Source: Accumulibacter sp964420975 (lineage in GTDB: Bacteria > Pseudomonadota > Gammaproteobacteria > Burkholderiales > Rhodocyclaceae). Taken from it: a DNA stretch of 64,000 nt. Below, in pieces: positions 43,653 to 52,944 of this stretch. The notes below the pieces were generated by a model, which was not told the DNA's origin, searched no databases, and saw nothing but the letters and a program-made list of their open reading frames with translations. The DNA is taken from positions 62,001 to 126,000 of the forward strand of contig CAYQVH010000006.1 of assembly GCA_964420975.1 (NCBI GenBank), given 5' to 3'. How positions within the stretch are numbered: the first letter of the stretch is position 1; the number at the start of each line of letters is the position of its first letter. The position numbers and the translations under genes are program-made.

Positions 43653-44972
43653 TTACGTCGTGACACGGTCGGGTTCCGGCTTGTACTTGTCGATCTTCGA
43701 CCACCACGGCATGGTCAGAAAGAACAGAAAGTAGTACGCAGTCATGATCTGGGCAACCGGAGCGCCTGGAATGACATCGAAGAAAGCGTAGGAAGGCGGT
43801 TTCGTGCCGAGATAACCGAGGATGACGAAGGAAATGACGAACAGCGTGAGCAAGGTCTTGAAAATCGGACCCCGATAGCGGATCGACTTTACCGGACTGC
43901 GGTCCAGCCAAGGCAGGAACGCCAGGATGACGACGCCGGCCCCCATCGCGACCACCCCCCAGAATTTCGCGTCGAGCCCAAACAAGGGCCAGACCATGGC
44001 TCGCAGCAGCGAGTAGTACGGAGTGAAATACCAGACCGGCGCGATGTGGGGAGGCGTTTTCAGCGGATCAGCCGGGAAGAAATTGTTGTATTCCAGCAGG
44101 TATCCGCCACCTTCCGGCGCAAAGAAAACGATGATCGAGAAGACCATCAGGAAGACGACGACACCCACGATGTCCTTGACCGTGTAATAAGGATGGAACG
44201 GAATGCCATCGAGTGGCCGGCCCTGACTGTCCTTGCGCTTCTTGATTTCGACGCCGTCGGGATTGTTCGAGCCGACCTCGTGGAGCGCCAGAATGTGTGC
44301 CGCCACCAGCCCCAACAGCACCAACGGCAGGGCAATGACGTGGAAGGAAAAGAAACGATTGAGCGTGGCATCGCCAACGACGAAGTCGCCGCGAATCCAG
44401 ATCGACAGCGGCTCGCCAACGAGCGGGATGGCCGAAAACAGGTTGACGATGACCTGCGCGCCCCAAAACGACATCTGTCCCCACGGCAGGAGATAGCCCA
44501 TGAACGCCTCGGCCATCAAACAGAGAAAGATGAGCGTGCCGAAGATCCAGATGAGCTCACGCGGCTGCCGATACGATCCGTAGAGCATGCCGCGGAACAT
44601 GTGCAAATAAACGACGATGAAAAACGCTGACGCGCCCGTTGAGTGCATATAACGGATCAGCCAGCCCCAACTCACATCGCGCATGATGTATTCGACGCTG
44701 GCAAAGGCGACCGGAATGCCGTTTGCGTTGAGCGAAGCGTCGGGCTTGTAGTGCATGACCAGAAAGATCCCGGTCACGATCTGAATGACGAGGACGACAA
44801 TGGCCAGCGAGCCAAAGAAATACCAAAAGTTGAAGTTTTTCGGCGCGTAGTATTCGGACAGATGGCCGCGCCACATCGAAGTCGCCGGAAAACGCGCGTC
44901 AACCCACTCCAGCAGGTTGCCCTGCAGCGTGCCATCCGACTTGTACTTCTCGAAATCCGTGTTCGACGCCAT
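43653..44972 (-). CDS. petB: Ubiquinol-cytochrome c reductase cytochrome b
   Basis: 439-residue fused cytochrome b. Heme b ligands lie on helices B and D (RYMHSTGASAFFIVVYLHMFRG and FFSFHVIALPLVLLGLVAAHILALH). The Qo-site PEWY motif is replaced by APVWYF in PLKTPPHIAPVWYFTPYYSLL, giving P-V-W-Y. GQMSFWGAQV is the cd1 helix. Eight helices are seen. It sits between petA and petC. Confidence 0.97.
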   Translation of the reverse strand: MASNTDFEKYKSDGTLQGNLLEWVDARFPATSMWRGHLSEYYAPKNFNFWYFFGSLAIVVLVIQIVTGIFLVMHYKPDASLNANGIPVAFASVEYIMRDVSWGWLIRYMHSTGASAFFIVVYLHMFRGMLYGSYRQPRELIWIFGTLIFLCLMAEAFMGYLLPWGQMSFWGAQVIVNLFSAIPLVGEPLSIWIRGDFVVGDATLNRFFSFHVIALPLVLLGLVAAHILALHEVGSNNPDGVEIKKRKDSQGRPLDGIPFHPYYTVKDIVGVVVFLMVFSIIVFFAPEGGGYLLEYNNFFPADPLKTPPHIAPVWYFTPYYSLLRAMVWPLFGLDAKFWGVVAMGAGVVILAFLPWLDRSPVKSIRYRGPIFKTLLTLFVISFVILGYLGTKPPSYAFFDVIPGAPVAQIMTAYYFLFFLTMPWWSKIDKYKPEPDRVTT

Positions 44973-44975
44973 GAC

Positions 44976-45572
44976 TCAAGCCCCCTTCTTGTCTTCGCCG
45001 ATGAGAATGCGCTTTTCCGACAAATACGTGTGCGGCGGCACCTCAAGGTTATCCGGTGCCGGCTTGTTCTTGAACACGCGCCCGGCGAAGTCAAAGGTCG
45101 AGCCGTGACACGGGCAGATGAAGCCTCCCAGCCAGGCGCCGTCCATGCCTTCTTCGGTGCCCTTCTTGAACTTGGCCGACGGCGAACAGCCAAGGTGGGT
45201 GCAAATACCGACGACGACCAGGATCTCGGGTTTGATCGAACGCGTCTCGTTCCGGCAGTAAGCCGGCTGCATCGGCTTGTCCGATTTCGGATCGGCCACC
45301 GATTCGTCAAGCTTGGGCAGCGTCTCGAGCATCGAAGACGTTCGATTGATGATCCAGACCGGTCGGCCACGCCACTCAACGGTAATCATCTGGCCGGATT
45401 CGAGGCTGCCGAGGTCGACTTCCACGGGGGCGCCGGCCGCTTTGGCGCGTTCGGAAGGCAGCATGCTGGAGACGAAGGGAACGACGGCGGCCAGCGCTCC
45501 AACACCGCCTACCGCAGCAGTTGCAACGACCAAACGTCGCCGTGTGCCGTCCACTTTGCACTCATTGCTCAT
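44976..45572 (-). CDS. petA: Ubiquinol-cytochrome c reductase Rieske iron-sulfur subunit
   Basis: 198-residue Rieske protein. Twin-Arg-like N-terminus (GTRRRLVVATAAVGGVGALAAVVPFV) serves as signal anchor. The [2Fe-2S] ligands are in CTHLGCSP and CPCHGSTF. First gene of the petABC-sspAB run. A TATAAT-containing promoter lies about 50 bp upstream. Confidence 0.97.
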   Translation of the reverse strand: MSNECKVDGTRRRLVVATAAVGGVGALAAVVPFVSSMLPSERAKAAGAPVEVDLGSLESGQMITVEWRGRPVWIINRTSSMLETLPKLDESVADPKSDKPMQPAYCRNETRSIKPEILVVVGICTHLGCSPSAKFKKGTEEGMDGAWLGGFICPCHGSTFDFAGRVFKNKPAPDNLEVPPHTYLSEKRILIGEDKKGA

Positions 45573-45623
45573 TACGCTGTTTCCCCGGACGAAATGAAGT
45601 TAGAGAAGCACTCAAAGCGAATA

Positions 45624-45652
45624 ATTATACGCTAATCTCACGGCAAACTGAA
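45624..45652 (-). promoter_or_regulatory. Sigma-70-type promoter for petABC
   Basis: On the minus strand, TTCAGT (45652-45647), 17-bp spacer, TATAAT (45629-45624). The -10 is perfect and the -35 weak. The start would be near 45617, 45 bp before petA. Confidence 0.6.
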
Positions 45653-45720
45653 CGTGCCGCCGCGTCCGCGTGGTCGGTCCCGATCGTCTGACGTCTGCCG
45701 ACACCGGGCTTCCGCCCAAG

Positions 45721-46323
45721 CTATGCACCGAGCAGTCGGCGTTCGCGCAAAGCCTGCGCCAAGGTACCCGCGTCCACGTGCTCCAGTTCGCCACCGACCG
45801 GGACACCACGGGCGATGCGCGAGACCTTGATGCCTCGCTGACCGAGCATCTCGGCGAGGTAATGTGCGGTGACTTCACCTTCATTGGTGTAATTGGTTGC
45901 GATGATGACTTCCGTGACTTCCTCGTCGCTGGCGCGCGCCAGCAGGCGCTCGAGATGAAGCTCGCTCGGTCCGATGCCGTCAAGCGGCGAAACGCGCCCC
46001 ATCAGGACATAATAAAGCCCGCTGTAAGCGTGCGTCTGCTCCATCATGTTCATGTCGATCGGCGTCTCAACGACGCACAACAGGCTGGTGTCGCGTTTCG
46101 GCGAGACGCAGCGGGCGCAGATTTCGGATTCGGTAAAGGTATTGCAGCGTCGACAGTGACGAACGGCAGCTAGCGCCGTTTCGAGTGCGTCGGCAAGCCG
46201 TTTCGCTCCCGGTCGATCGTGCTGCATCAGGTAATACGCCATCCGCTGCGCCGACTTCGGGCCAACGCCGGGGAAACAGCGTAGAGCCTCGATCAGCGCG
46301 TCGAGGCTTGACGGGGCGGACAT
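45721..46323 (-). CDS. recR: Recombination mediator RecR
   Basis: 200-residue RecFOR pathway protein that loads RecA on gapped DNA. Helix-hairpin-helix region (LRCFPGVGPKSAQRMAYYLMQHD), zinc finger (CRRCNTFTESEICARC, residues about 57-72) and TOPRIM domain (LLCVVETPIDMNMMEQTHAYSGLYYVLMG) are all visible. The ATG overlaps the ybaB stop (TGATG). dnaX-ybaB-recR is a widely conserved order. Confidence 0.97.
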   Translation of the reverse strand: MSAPSSLDALIEALRCFPGVGPKSAQRMAYYLMQHDRPGAKRLADALETALAAVRHCRRCNTFTESEICARCVSPKRDTSLLCVVETPIDMNMMEQTHAYSGLYYVLMGRVSPLDGIGPSELHLERLLARASDEEVTEVIIATNYTNEGEVTAHYLAEMLGQRGIKVSRIARGVPVGGELEHVDAGTLAQALRERRLLGA

Positions 46324-46646
46324 CAAAACGGCATCTTGAACCCAGGCGGCAGATTGAGGCCGGCCGAGAACCCCGCCATGCGCTCCTGGGTTGCCTGCTC
46401 AACGCGGCGCATCGCGTCGTTGAGTGCGGCTGCGACCAGGTCCTCCAACATTTCGCGGTCGTCCATCACCGACGGATCGATCGTCACGCGGCGGACGTCG
46501 TGGCCACAGGTCATCAGAACCTTGACCATACCGGCGCCTGACTGCCCCTCGACCTCGAGCTGAGCAAGCTGCTCCTGGGCTTTCTTCATGTTTTCCTGCA
46601 TGACTTGCGCCTGCTTCATCAAGCCGGCGATTCCACCTTTCATCAT
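46323..46646 (-). CDS. YbaB/EbfC nucleoid-associated protein
   Basis: 107-residue DNA-binding protein, MMKGGIAGLMKQAQVMQENMKKAQEQLA at the N-terminus and the KVLMTCGHDVRRVTIDPSVMDDREMLEDLVAAALNDAMRRV core. Forms dimers that bind and compact DNA. Lies between dnaX (41 bp upstream) and recR (overlapping). Confidence 0.95.
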   Translation of the reverse strand: MMKGGIAGLMKQAQVMQENMKKAQEQLAQLEVEGQSGAGMVKVLMTCGHDVRRVTIDPSVMDDREMLEDLVAAALNDAMRRVEQATQERMAGFSAGLNLPPGFKMPF

Positions 46647-46686
46647 TGCTTTCTGCCTCGGTCTGGAGTGGGAACGGGGGTTTCCG

Positions 46687-48291
46687 TCAAATAGGCCTGA
46701 CCGACGATTCGATCAGTGTTGCATCAAAGACTTCGATCACTTCGCGTACGAAGCTGTCGGACTCCACGGAGGCGATCGCTTGGTCAAGCCGCTGCCGCCG
46801 GTCACGTTCGGCGACAGCGGCTGGTGTGTCACCGTCTGTCTCGACGACCTCGATCAACAACTGCAGCGGTCTTGCCAACGCTTCCGACAGTGATTGCTGC
46901 AACTTGTCCTGCGCCGGCCGCATCAGCATATGTCGATGCCTGGGCGACAGCCGGAGAACGACTCGCCGCTCAGCGACTTCCCGCAACTCACAGTGCTGGG
47001 CAAGCTCGCGCGCCATGCCACTGATCTTGAGTCGAGCCAGCAGCGTCCCCCAGTCTTCGGGCAGTGACCGCGTCCGCGATGCGGAGTCGACCGGGTCAGC
47101 GACCACCCGCTGCGCGGGATCTGTCGCACCCGGCGCGCGTGGCCGCGCCTCGTTCTTAACGCGACCGGGATGTCCTGCCGGCACCGGCCGCTCGTCCGCC
47201 TCGACATCCAGCGGCCGGAAGGTGAACAACCGCAACAAGGTCATGACAAAACCCGCCTGCTCGTCGGGCGCCAGCGACAACTCCTGGCGGCCATGGATAC
47301 TGATTTGATACCCGAGCTGGACGAACTCCGGGTGCAGCCGGTCTGCGAGGTCTAGCAGGCGCCCCCGTTCGGGAGCCTCGTCGGCGATCGCCTGCGGAGC
47401 CAATTGCGCGACCTGGACTTGGGTGAGCAGAGCGGCGAGTTCCTGCAGCGCTGCGTCTAGCGACAAGCTGCGCGACACCATCTCCTCGGCAATCTGCAGC
47501 AGTGCCGCTGGTTCGCCGGCCAGCAAGGCTTCGAGAAGCGCAAAGATCTGATCCAGATCGACCGTGCCAAGCATTTCCCTGACCTGCGCCTCAACGACGC
47601 TACCGGCGCCGTGCGCGATCGCCTGGTCAAGCAGCGAGAGCGCATCGCGCATGCTGCCGGCAGCCGAGCGCGCAATCAGCTGCAGCGCAGCCGGCTCGGA
47701 GGGAATTGTCTCGGCGTCGAGAATGCGCTGCAGATGGGCGACGATGGCCGCCTGTGGCATCTGCTTGAGGTTGAACTGCAGGCAACGCGACAGAACGGTT
47801 ACCGGAATCTTCTGGGGATCGGTCGTCGCAAGGACGAACTTGACGTGCTCTGGGGGTTCTTCAAGCGTCTTCAGCATGGCGTTGAACGCCGACGTAGACA
47901 GCATATGCACTTCGTCGATCACATAGACCTTGAAGCGACCGCGCGTCGGCGCATAAACCGCGTTCTCAAGGAGCTGCCGCATTTCATCGACGCGGGTATT
48001 GGTCGCTGCGTCGACTTCGAGCAGGTCGACGAAGCGGCCCGCGTCGATTTCGCTACACGCGGAACACGTCCCACAAGGCGTCGCGGTGACCCCGCTTTCG
48101 CAGTTCAGCGCCTTGGCCAGAATACGCGCGAGTGTCGTCTTGCCAACGCCACGGGTGCCTGTGAACAGGTAGGCATGATGAAGGCGCTGTGCGGTGAGGG
48201 CATGGCTGAGCGCGCGAACGACGTGTTCCTGGCCAACGAGACTGGCAAACGAACGCGGGCGCCATTTCCGCGCCAGAACCTGATAACTCAT
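46687..48291 (-). CDS. dnaX: DNA polymerase III gamma/tau subunit
   Basis: 534-residue clamp-loader ATPase. From ATG 48291 it begins MSYQVLARKWRPRSFASLVGQEHVV; Walker A is GTRGVGKTT, the zinc site is in CESGVTATPCGTCSACSEID, Walker B in KVYVIDEVHML and the SRC motif in VLSRCLQFN. Tau-like C-terminal domains follow but are shorter than in E. coli. No A-AAA-AAG slippery site is noticed, so a separate gamma form may not be produced. Confidence 0.96.
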   Translation of the reverse strand: MSYQVLARKWRPRSFASLVGQEHVVRALSHALTAQRLHHAYLFTGTRGVGKTTLARILAKALNCESGVTATPCGTCSACSEIDAGRFVDLLEVDAATNTRVDEMRQLLENAVYAPTRGRFKVYVIDEVHMLSTSAFNAMLKTLEEPPEHVKFVLATTDPQKIPVTVLSRCLQFNLKQMPQAAIVAHLQRILDAETIPSEPAALQLIARSAAGSMRDALSLLDQAIAHGAGSVVEAQVREMLGTVDLDQIFALLEALLAGEPAALLQIAEEMVSRSLSLDAALQELAALLTQVQVAQLAPQAIADEAPERGRLLDLADRLHPEFVQLGYQISIHGRQELSLAPDEQAGFVMTLLRLFTFRPLDVEADERPVPAGHPGRVKNEARPRAPGATDPAQRVVADPVDSASRTRSLPEDWGTLLARLKISGMARELAQHCELREVAERRVVLRLSPRHRHMLMRPAQDKLQQSLSEALARPLQLLIEVVETDGDTPAAVAERDRRQRLDQAIASVESDSFVREVIEVFDATLIESSVRPI

Positions 48292-48407
48292 GACGACGAT
48301 TCTAGCAGATGGCCAGGCACGCTTTTCCAGCGTTTCCGGCAGCTTGTGGGGCAACCGGCGGAGAACGACAAGGGCATGGCGCTCTCAGGACCAGGCAAAG
48401 CGCAAAG

Positions 48408-48504
48408 TGGCGAGCCTTACCCCCGGCACTCACATCAGACGACTGTGGCTGCTTCCTTCCGGACCTGACCAGGTTCACCGTCCTGCGATGCGGGGAGACC
48501 CGCC
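48408..48504 (-). ncRNA. ffs: 4.5S signal recognition particle RNA
   Basis: On the minus strand the universally conserved SRP apical domain is present at about 48475-48440: CCTGGTCAGGTCC, GGAAGGAAGCAGCC. The terminal stem is formed by GGCGGG near 48504 and CTCGCC near 48409. A TATGCT -10-like box is just upstream. This is the small bacterial SRP RNA that pairs with Ffh. It lies between aorE and dnaX, and ffs next to dnaX is common. Confidence 0.93.
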
Positions 48505-48522
48505 GCGTAGAAGCATATCACA

Positions 48523-48807
48523 TCAGCCACCGCCACGCCGGAAACAGTCCATGAAGCCGGCAACGAAGGCGTCTTGCTGCGTCGCATCGCTGCCGCGAAA
48601 GCGCAGCGCGACCTCGATGCGCGGCAAGCGAAGCGCTCCGAGCTGGACAGCGGGAAGCGGCTGGCAGCTGATCTCGACGACCTGCTCCGGTCGGCGCAAC
48701 AGCCAGGAGGTGGCCGCCGGCTGCTCAACCGAAGCGCCGCTGAGCAAGGGTTGCAGCTGGCGCGAGAACTCGATGGGAGTCAGTGCCATCACGAACCGCC
48801 GCACCAT
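48523..48807 (-). CDS. AorE-type protein of unknown function
   Basis: 94-residue protein starting directly after the MoaD-like gene (TGA-ATG); ATG 48789 is an alternative start. The sequence has alternating hydrophobic strands (PEQVVEISCQPLP, RIEVALRFRG) and a C-terminal helix (QDAFVAGFMDCFRRGGG). No recognisable family motif. It is the last gene of the aor operon in the position of aorE of related bacteria. A role in cofactor insertion or maturation is speculation. Confidence 0.6.
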   Translation of the reverse strand: MVRRFVMALTPIEFSRQLQPLLSGASVEQPAATSWLLRRPEQVVEISCQPLPAVQLGALRLPRIEVALRFRGSDATQQDAFVAGFMDCFRRGGG

Positions 48808-49062
48808 TCAACCGCCCGCGATCGGCGGCCAGATCGCGATCACGTCACCGGGTGACAGGCGCCTCGCGGCGCGCTCCGGTGGCACGACATACTCGCCGTT
48901 GACGAGAACGAGGTGCACCATTCGCGGCGGCAAGGCCCAAGTTTCAATCAGCTGTGCGAGAATCGTGCCCTCAGGGACCTCAACCGGCACGGCATTGGTC
49001 CGCCTGGCTTCCAGCGGCAGGCGATCACTCAGCCCAGCGAACAGCTTGAGAGTGACTTGCAT
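48808..49062 (-). CDS. MoaD/ThiS-family sulfur carrier (AorD)
   Basis: 84-residue ubiquitin-like sulfur carrier, MQVTLKLFAGLSDRLP at the start, VLVNGEYVV in the middle and the essential C-terminal Gly-Gly (PPIAGG). Such a paralog in the aor operon probably supplies sulfur for tungsten pterin. The ATG overlaps the AorC-like gene's stop (TGATG). Confidence 0.9.
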   Translation of the reverse strand: MQVTLKLFAGLSDRLPLEARRTNAVPVEVPEGTILAQLIETWALPPRMVHLVLVNGEYVVPPERAARRLSPGDVIAIWPPIAGG

Positions 49063-50315
49063 CAGTGCGTCGTCGCCGATAGCCCTCTAGCCAGATACGC
49101 CTCGCTCAACAACAGTGGGTTGGCGAGTAGCTTCTCCTTCCACGGCCCGAGGCGCACCCGCCCCTGGATCAGGCCACGAAGGACGCCGAGGCGCTCGCTG
49201 TGGCCAATGCTGTTGGCGCCGACCAGTCGATCCCCGTCGAACGCCAATCGCAAGTAGCGGAATTCGGCTTCATCGAGCAACTGCGTCGTCTCACCGCCGG
49301 CGACTCCCTGCCACTGACCAAACGACGCCGAGATCAAGCCGAGCGTATCAAGGATATTGAAGACAAAGGTGGACGGGAAGCGCCCGCCCTGCCCCGCCAT
49401 GTTGAGTGCGGCCACTCGGGCCTGCTCCACCGCGTTGGGCTGAATGGCATTGACCACACGCTTGCCCGTTCCCAGTTCGACCGCCTCGGCAACGTCGCCC
49501 GCCGCGTAGACGCCGGCAACACTGGTTTGCATCGCGTCGTCGACCAGCACCCCGTTCGCAACCTCGACCCCGCTGCCAATAAGAAAGTCGGTATTGGGCC
49601 GGACTCCGGTCGCGTTGATCACGACGTCGACCGTGTAGGCTTCCCCATCATCGAGCGTAACCCGCAGGTGGTCACCGGTAGCGGTGATTTCCTCTACGCG
49701 CCGGCCGGTCCGTACGCCAACCCCGCGCTCACCGCACCAGCGGCGAATCATCGTCCCGGCGACCTCGTCCATCATCCGCGGTACCATCCGGTCGCCCATT
49801 TCGACCACCGTCAGGAGAGCACCGCGGACGGCCAGCGACTCCATGATGATGCAGCCGATAAACCCGGCGCCCATTTGCATAACGCGCGTCCCCGGCCCAA
49901 CACGAGCGGCGATCGCGCGCGCGTCGGCCATTGTCCAGCAAGTCAGGACCTGTGGCAGATCGATACCCGGTAACGGCGGTCGCAGCGGCCGCGCGCCGCT
50001 GGCAATCAAGACCCTGTCGTAGGGTAACGCACTGCCGTCGGCCAGCAGGATTTGCCGCGACCCGGTGGCCAGCACCTGGACTCGGCCTTGGCGCAGGGTG
50101 ATTCGCGAGGACTGAAAATGATCCACGTCCTTGCGCAAGTAACACCCGGGTTCGTCGATCTCTCCCATCAGCAGGTAGGGAATCGCCATGCGTGCATACG
50201 GCGGTTCGGGCTCGTCACCGATCAGCGTAATCGTCGCCTGCGGGTCGGCCTGACGCAGCGTTTCGGCGGCAACGACCCCGGCCGGGCCATTGCCGATGAT
50301 GACGTGCGCGGTCAC
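49062..50315 (-). CDS. FAD/NAD-dependent subunit of aldehyde oxidoreductase (AorC)
   Basis: 417-residue pyridine nucleotide-disulfide oxidoreductase. FAD motif HVIIGNGPAGVVAAETL at the N-terminus, the NAD-binding motif VMQMGAGFIGCIIMESLA (about residues 145-162) and the second FAD motif VAGVYAAGDVAEAVE. No redox Cys pair. In the Aor complex this subunit exchanges electrons with NAD. I chose GTG 50315, which starts 1 bp after the AorB stop and gives MTAHVIIGNGP; longer frames run into the aorB coding region. Confidence 0.88.
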   Translation of the reverse strand: MTAHVIIGNGPAGVVAAETLRQADPQATITLIGDEPEPPYARMAIPYLLMGEIDEPGCYLRKDVDHFQSSRITLRQGRVQVLATGSRQILLADGSALPYDRVLIASGARPLRPPLPGIDLPQVLTCWTMADARAIAARVGPGTRVMQMGAGFIGCIIMESLAVRGALLTVVEMGDRMVPRMMDEVAGTMIRRWCGERGVGVRTGRRVEEITATGDHLRVTLDDGEAYTVDVVINATGVRPNTDFLIGSGVEVANGVLVDDAMQTSVAGVYAAGDVAEAVELGTGKRVVNAIQPNAVEQARVAALNMAGQGGRFPSTFVFNILDTLGLISASFGQWQGVAGGETTQLLDEAEFRYLRLAFDGDRLVGANSIGHSERLGVLRGLIQGRVRLGPWKEKLLANPLLLSEAYLARGLSATTH

Positions 50316-50316
50316 G

Positions 50317-52164
50317 TCAAAGACCGAGGCGGGCGCGCGTCGCCGCCGTCGGCACACCGTCGTCGGTCCAGCCACGCAGGCTGTAATACTCGGGAAGCAT
50401 CTTGCCGAGTTCGGCGACCATTCCCTTCGAGGCGCCGGTCTGACAAGGCTCGTTGAGCAGGCGTGGCGGCAGGGTATCGTCCTTGCCGGTTATCCCGGCA
50501 GCCAGGTTGAAGTCACGTTCCAGGTTCCAGATCCGCTCACCCATCTGCAGCAGGGCGTCTACTGACCAATTGCCCTCGCACGCCGCCTGTATCTGCGGCT
50601 GGATGTCATTCATCGTCCAGGCAAAGGTCGTGAAGACGCACAGACCGCTCGAGTCGACGGCCGCCGTCGTATCCTGAAACGCCTTCAGGAGCTCCGGCTT
50701 GCCAGCCGTTTCCCTGGGGTCGGTCTTGACCGGAATGCCGAAAACCTCACTCGACACCATGTAGCCGCGGAGGTGGCAGGCGCCCCGGTTCGAGGTCGCG
50801 TACGCCAGGCCCATCCCCTGCAGTGCGCGCCCGTCGTAGGCAGGAAACTCCTGTCCCTTGACCGTCATCGACAAGTCTGGTCGCCCGTACCGCGCGCATA
50901 AGCGCTTCGAACCGAGTCCAACGATCCGGCCGAAGCCTTCGCCGCGCGCAGTCATTTCCGCCAGCCGACAAAGCGCCTGCGCCGACCCGAAGGGGGCCTC
51001 GAAACCAATCTCGTCCTTGCTTACCAAGCCAAGTTCGTAGAGCTCCATCACCGCGCCAACCGTCGCGCCAAACGAGATGGGATCCATGCCGTCCTCGTTG
51101 CAGAGGAGGTTCGCGTACTGCAGCGCTTCCAGATCGTCGACTCCGTTGGCGTTGCCCAAAGCCCACGCCGCCTCGTATTCGAGACCGCCGCTGGCACCCC
51201 AGTATTGGGGTTTGGTCTCTACCGAGAAGTGGGTTTCGTCGATTCGTGAAATCCGACCACAAGCGATCGTGCAGGCGAAGCACGCCTGATTGGTGACGAG
51301 ATGCGGGCGACCGTCGCTCGCCCGTTTCTCGAGCATCGCTTCGGCCGAAATCTTGCGCGCCCCCTCGAACTGAACGTCGCGGTGATTGCGCGTCGGCGAC
51401 GCACCCATCTCGTTGATCACGTTCATCAACACCTGCGTGCCGTAAGTCGGCAGCCCCTGACCGGTGACCGGGTTTTCCGCGAGTACTTTCTTGCCGGCCG
51501 CGACCGCCGTCATGAAGGCCTTCCGATCGGCAATGTTGCCGACGCCGCGCGTCCCGCGTACGGCGATCGCCTTGAGATTTTTCGACCCCATCACGGCGCC
51601 GACGCCCGAGCGTCCGGCGGCGCGATGCAAATCGTTAACAATTGCCGCAAAAAGGACCTGGTTCTCGCCGGCACGGCCAATGCTCGCAACCCGCAGCAAG
51701 GAATCCTGATGACGTTTCCGCAGTACGGCCTCGGTATTCCAGACGGTCGTCCCCCACAGATCGTCGGCCGGCAGCAGACGGGCTTGCTCGTTTTCAATAT
51801 GCAGGTACAACGGCTGTGCCGCCTTGCCCTCGACGATGACCATGTCCCAGCCGGCCGCTTTGAGTTCCGCGCCGAAGAATCCACCGGAATTCGAACAGGC
51901 GATCGCTCCAGTCAGCGGCCCTTTGGTGACCACCGAGTAGCGACCGGCAGTCGACGCCATCGTTCCGGTCAGTGGACCGGTGGCATAGATGAGCTTGTTC
52001 TCCGGCGCCAGCGGGTCAACGCGCGGATCGATCTCGCTCGCCAGATACTTGCTCGCCAGCCCGCGCTGGCCAAGGTACTGGGCTGCCCAGGCCATATTCA
52101 GGGGTTCGCTGACACAGGTCTCCCGCGACAGGTCAACGCGTAGAATCTTTCGAGTCCAAGCCAT
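50317..52164 (-). CDS. Tungsten-containing aldehyde ferredoxin oxidoreductase (AorB)
   Basis: 615-residue AOR-family catalytic subunit. Landmarks: KILRVDLS start, GPLTGTMASTAGRYSVVTKGPLTGAI in the N-terminal pterin domain, CFACTIACGRIS (cluster Cys, about residues 288-297) and the fourth Cys in SSGLCVFTTFAW, plus MGSKNLKAIAVRG. It oxidises aldehydes to acids or reduces acids with low-potential donors. The ATG at 52164 follows GAGGAGG seven bases upstream. The operon also provides an iron-sulfur subunit, FAD subunit and dedicated MoaD. Confidence 0.92.
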   Translation of the reverse strand: MAWTRKILRVDLSRETCVSEPLNMAWAAQYLGQRGLASKYLASEIDPRVDPLAPENKLIYATGPLTGTMASTAGRYSVVTKGPLTGAIACSNSGGFFGAELKAAGWDMVIVEGKAAQPLYLHIENEQARLLPADDLWGTTVWNTEAVLRKRHQDSLLRVASIGRAGENQVLFAAIVNDLHRAAGRSGVGAVMGSKNLKAIAVRGTRGVGNIADRKAFMTAVAAGKKVLAENPVTGQGLPTYGTQVLMNVINEMGASPTRNHRDVQFEGARKISAEAMLEKRASDGRPHLVTNQACFACTIACGRISRIDETHFSVETKPQYWGASGGLEYEAAWALGNANGVDDLEALQYANLLCNEDGMDPISFGATVGAVMELYELGLVSKDEIGFEAPFGSAQALCRLAEMTARGEGFGRIVGLGSKRLCARYGRPDLSMTVKGQEFPAYDGRALQGMGLAYATSNRGACHLRGYMVSSEVFGIPVKTDPRETAGKPELLKAFQDTTAAVDSSGLCVFTTFAWTMNDIQPQIQAACEGNWSVDALLQMGERIWNLERDFNLAAGITGKDDTLPPRLLNEPCQTGASKGMVAELGKMLPEYYSLRGWTDDGVPTAATRARLGL

Positions 52165-52176
52165 CGTCAATCCTCC

Positions 52177-52650
52177 TCAAACACGTGCCGTGTTGTCGGT
52201 TTTCTGCGCCCAGCGGCGCATTTTCTCCAGACCTGTCCAGTCAGCGTCAATGTACGTGATGGCTCCTGTCGGGCACGACTCGGCACACGCCGGTTGCCCG
52301 TCGCAGAGGTCGCATTTCTGGACCTTTCCCGTCTCATGGTTATAGTTGATCGTCCCGAACGGGCAGGCGATGGTGCATACCTTGCAGCCAACGCACACGG
52401 CGGAGAGAACGACCTTGGCGCCGGTCGTGCCGTCCACTTTGATCGCCTCTACCGGACACGCGTTAAGGCACCAGGCTTCGGCGCACTGCGTGCAGGTATA
52501 CGGCACCTTGCGGCCTTCGTGGTGAAAGTCAAAGACCTTGATCCGTGACTTCGCCGGATTGAACAGACCTTCGTTCTCGTAGGAGCAGGCCATTTCGCAT
52601 TGCAGGCAGCCGGTACATTTTCCGGCATCGATGTGCAGGGATTTCTGCAT
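52177..52650 (-). CDS. Four-cluster ferredoxin subunit of aldehyde oxidoreductase (AorA)
   Basis: 157-residue polyferredoxin. Cys motifs CTGCLQCEMAC, CTQCAEAWCLNACP, CVGCKVCTIACP and CDLCDGQPACAESCP bind four [4Fe-4S] clusters. It connects AorB with AorC. First gene of the aor operon; GGAGGAG precedes the ATG. Upstream, TATAGT on the minus strand near 52726-52721 and a GTTGCGCAAC palindrome at 52703-52712 may belong to its promoter. Confidence 0.9.
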   Translation of the reverse strand: MQKSLHIDAGKCTGCLQCEMACSYENEGLFNPAKSRIKVFDFHHEGRKVPYTCTQCAEAWCLNACPVEAIKVDGTTGAKVVLSAVCVGCKVCTIACPFGTINYNHETGKVQKCDLCDGQPACAESCPTGAITYIDADWTGLEKMRRWAQKTDNTARV

Positions 52651-52944
52651 GAGCTCTCCTCCACTGAGTGATCGGTGACTCGCCGTAAGGGCGCCGCGAC
52701 GGGTTGCGCAACGCCTACTCACTATAGCAACTTGTCCGGGTGGCGACGGTTGCGACGCAGCAATCGCTTTTTGGCAAGACCGGCCTCAACCTGCTCTGTC
52801 GAGTTGGCCAAGGTCGACTGGCGGAGGCAAAGCACGCGCGCCAATGACTTAGAATGTGCCCGGCGATAGAGGCGACCGGGACGCTTCCCACTTTTTCGAT
52901 TCGACTCATCAAGTCCGACAGGCTGCTAGCTGACACCATTAGTG

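Noticed and set aside
43539..44630. Plus-strand open frame of 363 codons opposite petB
   Set aside because: Antisense to cytochrome b, with a composition rich in Arg, Glu and Gln typical of a high-GC shadow frame.
48808..49062. Possibility that the MoaD-like protein belongs to general molybdenum cofactor synthesis
   Set aside because: No moaE or other moa gene is nearby and it overlaps the FAD subunit of aor, so a dedicated role is simpler.
52721..52745. Sigma-54 promoter for the aor operon (GGACAAGTTGC)
   Set aside because: GG and GC are seven bases apart instead of ten, so the spacing is wrong.
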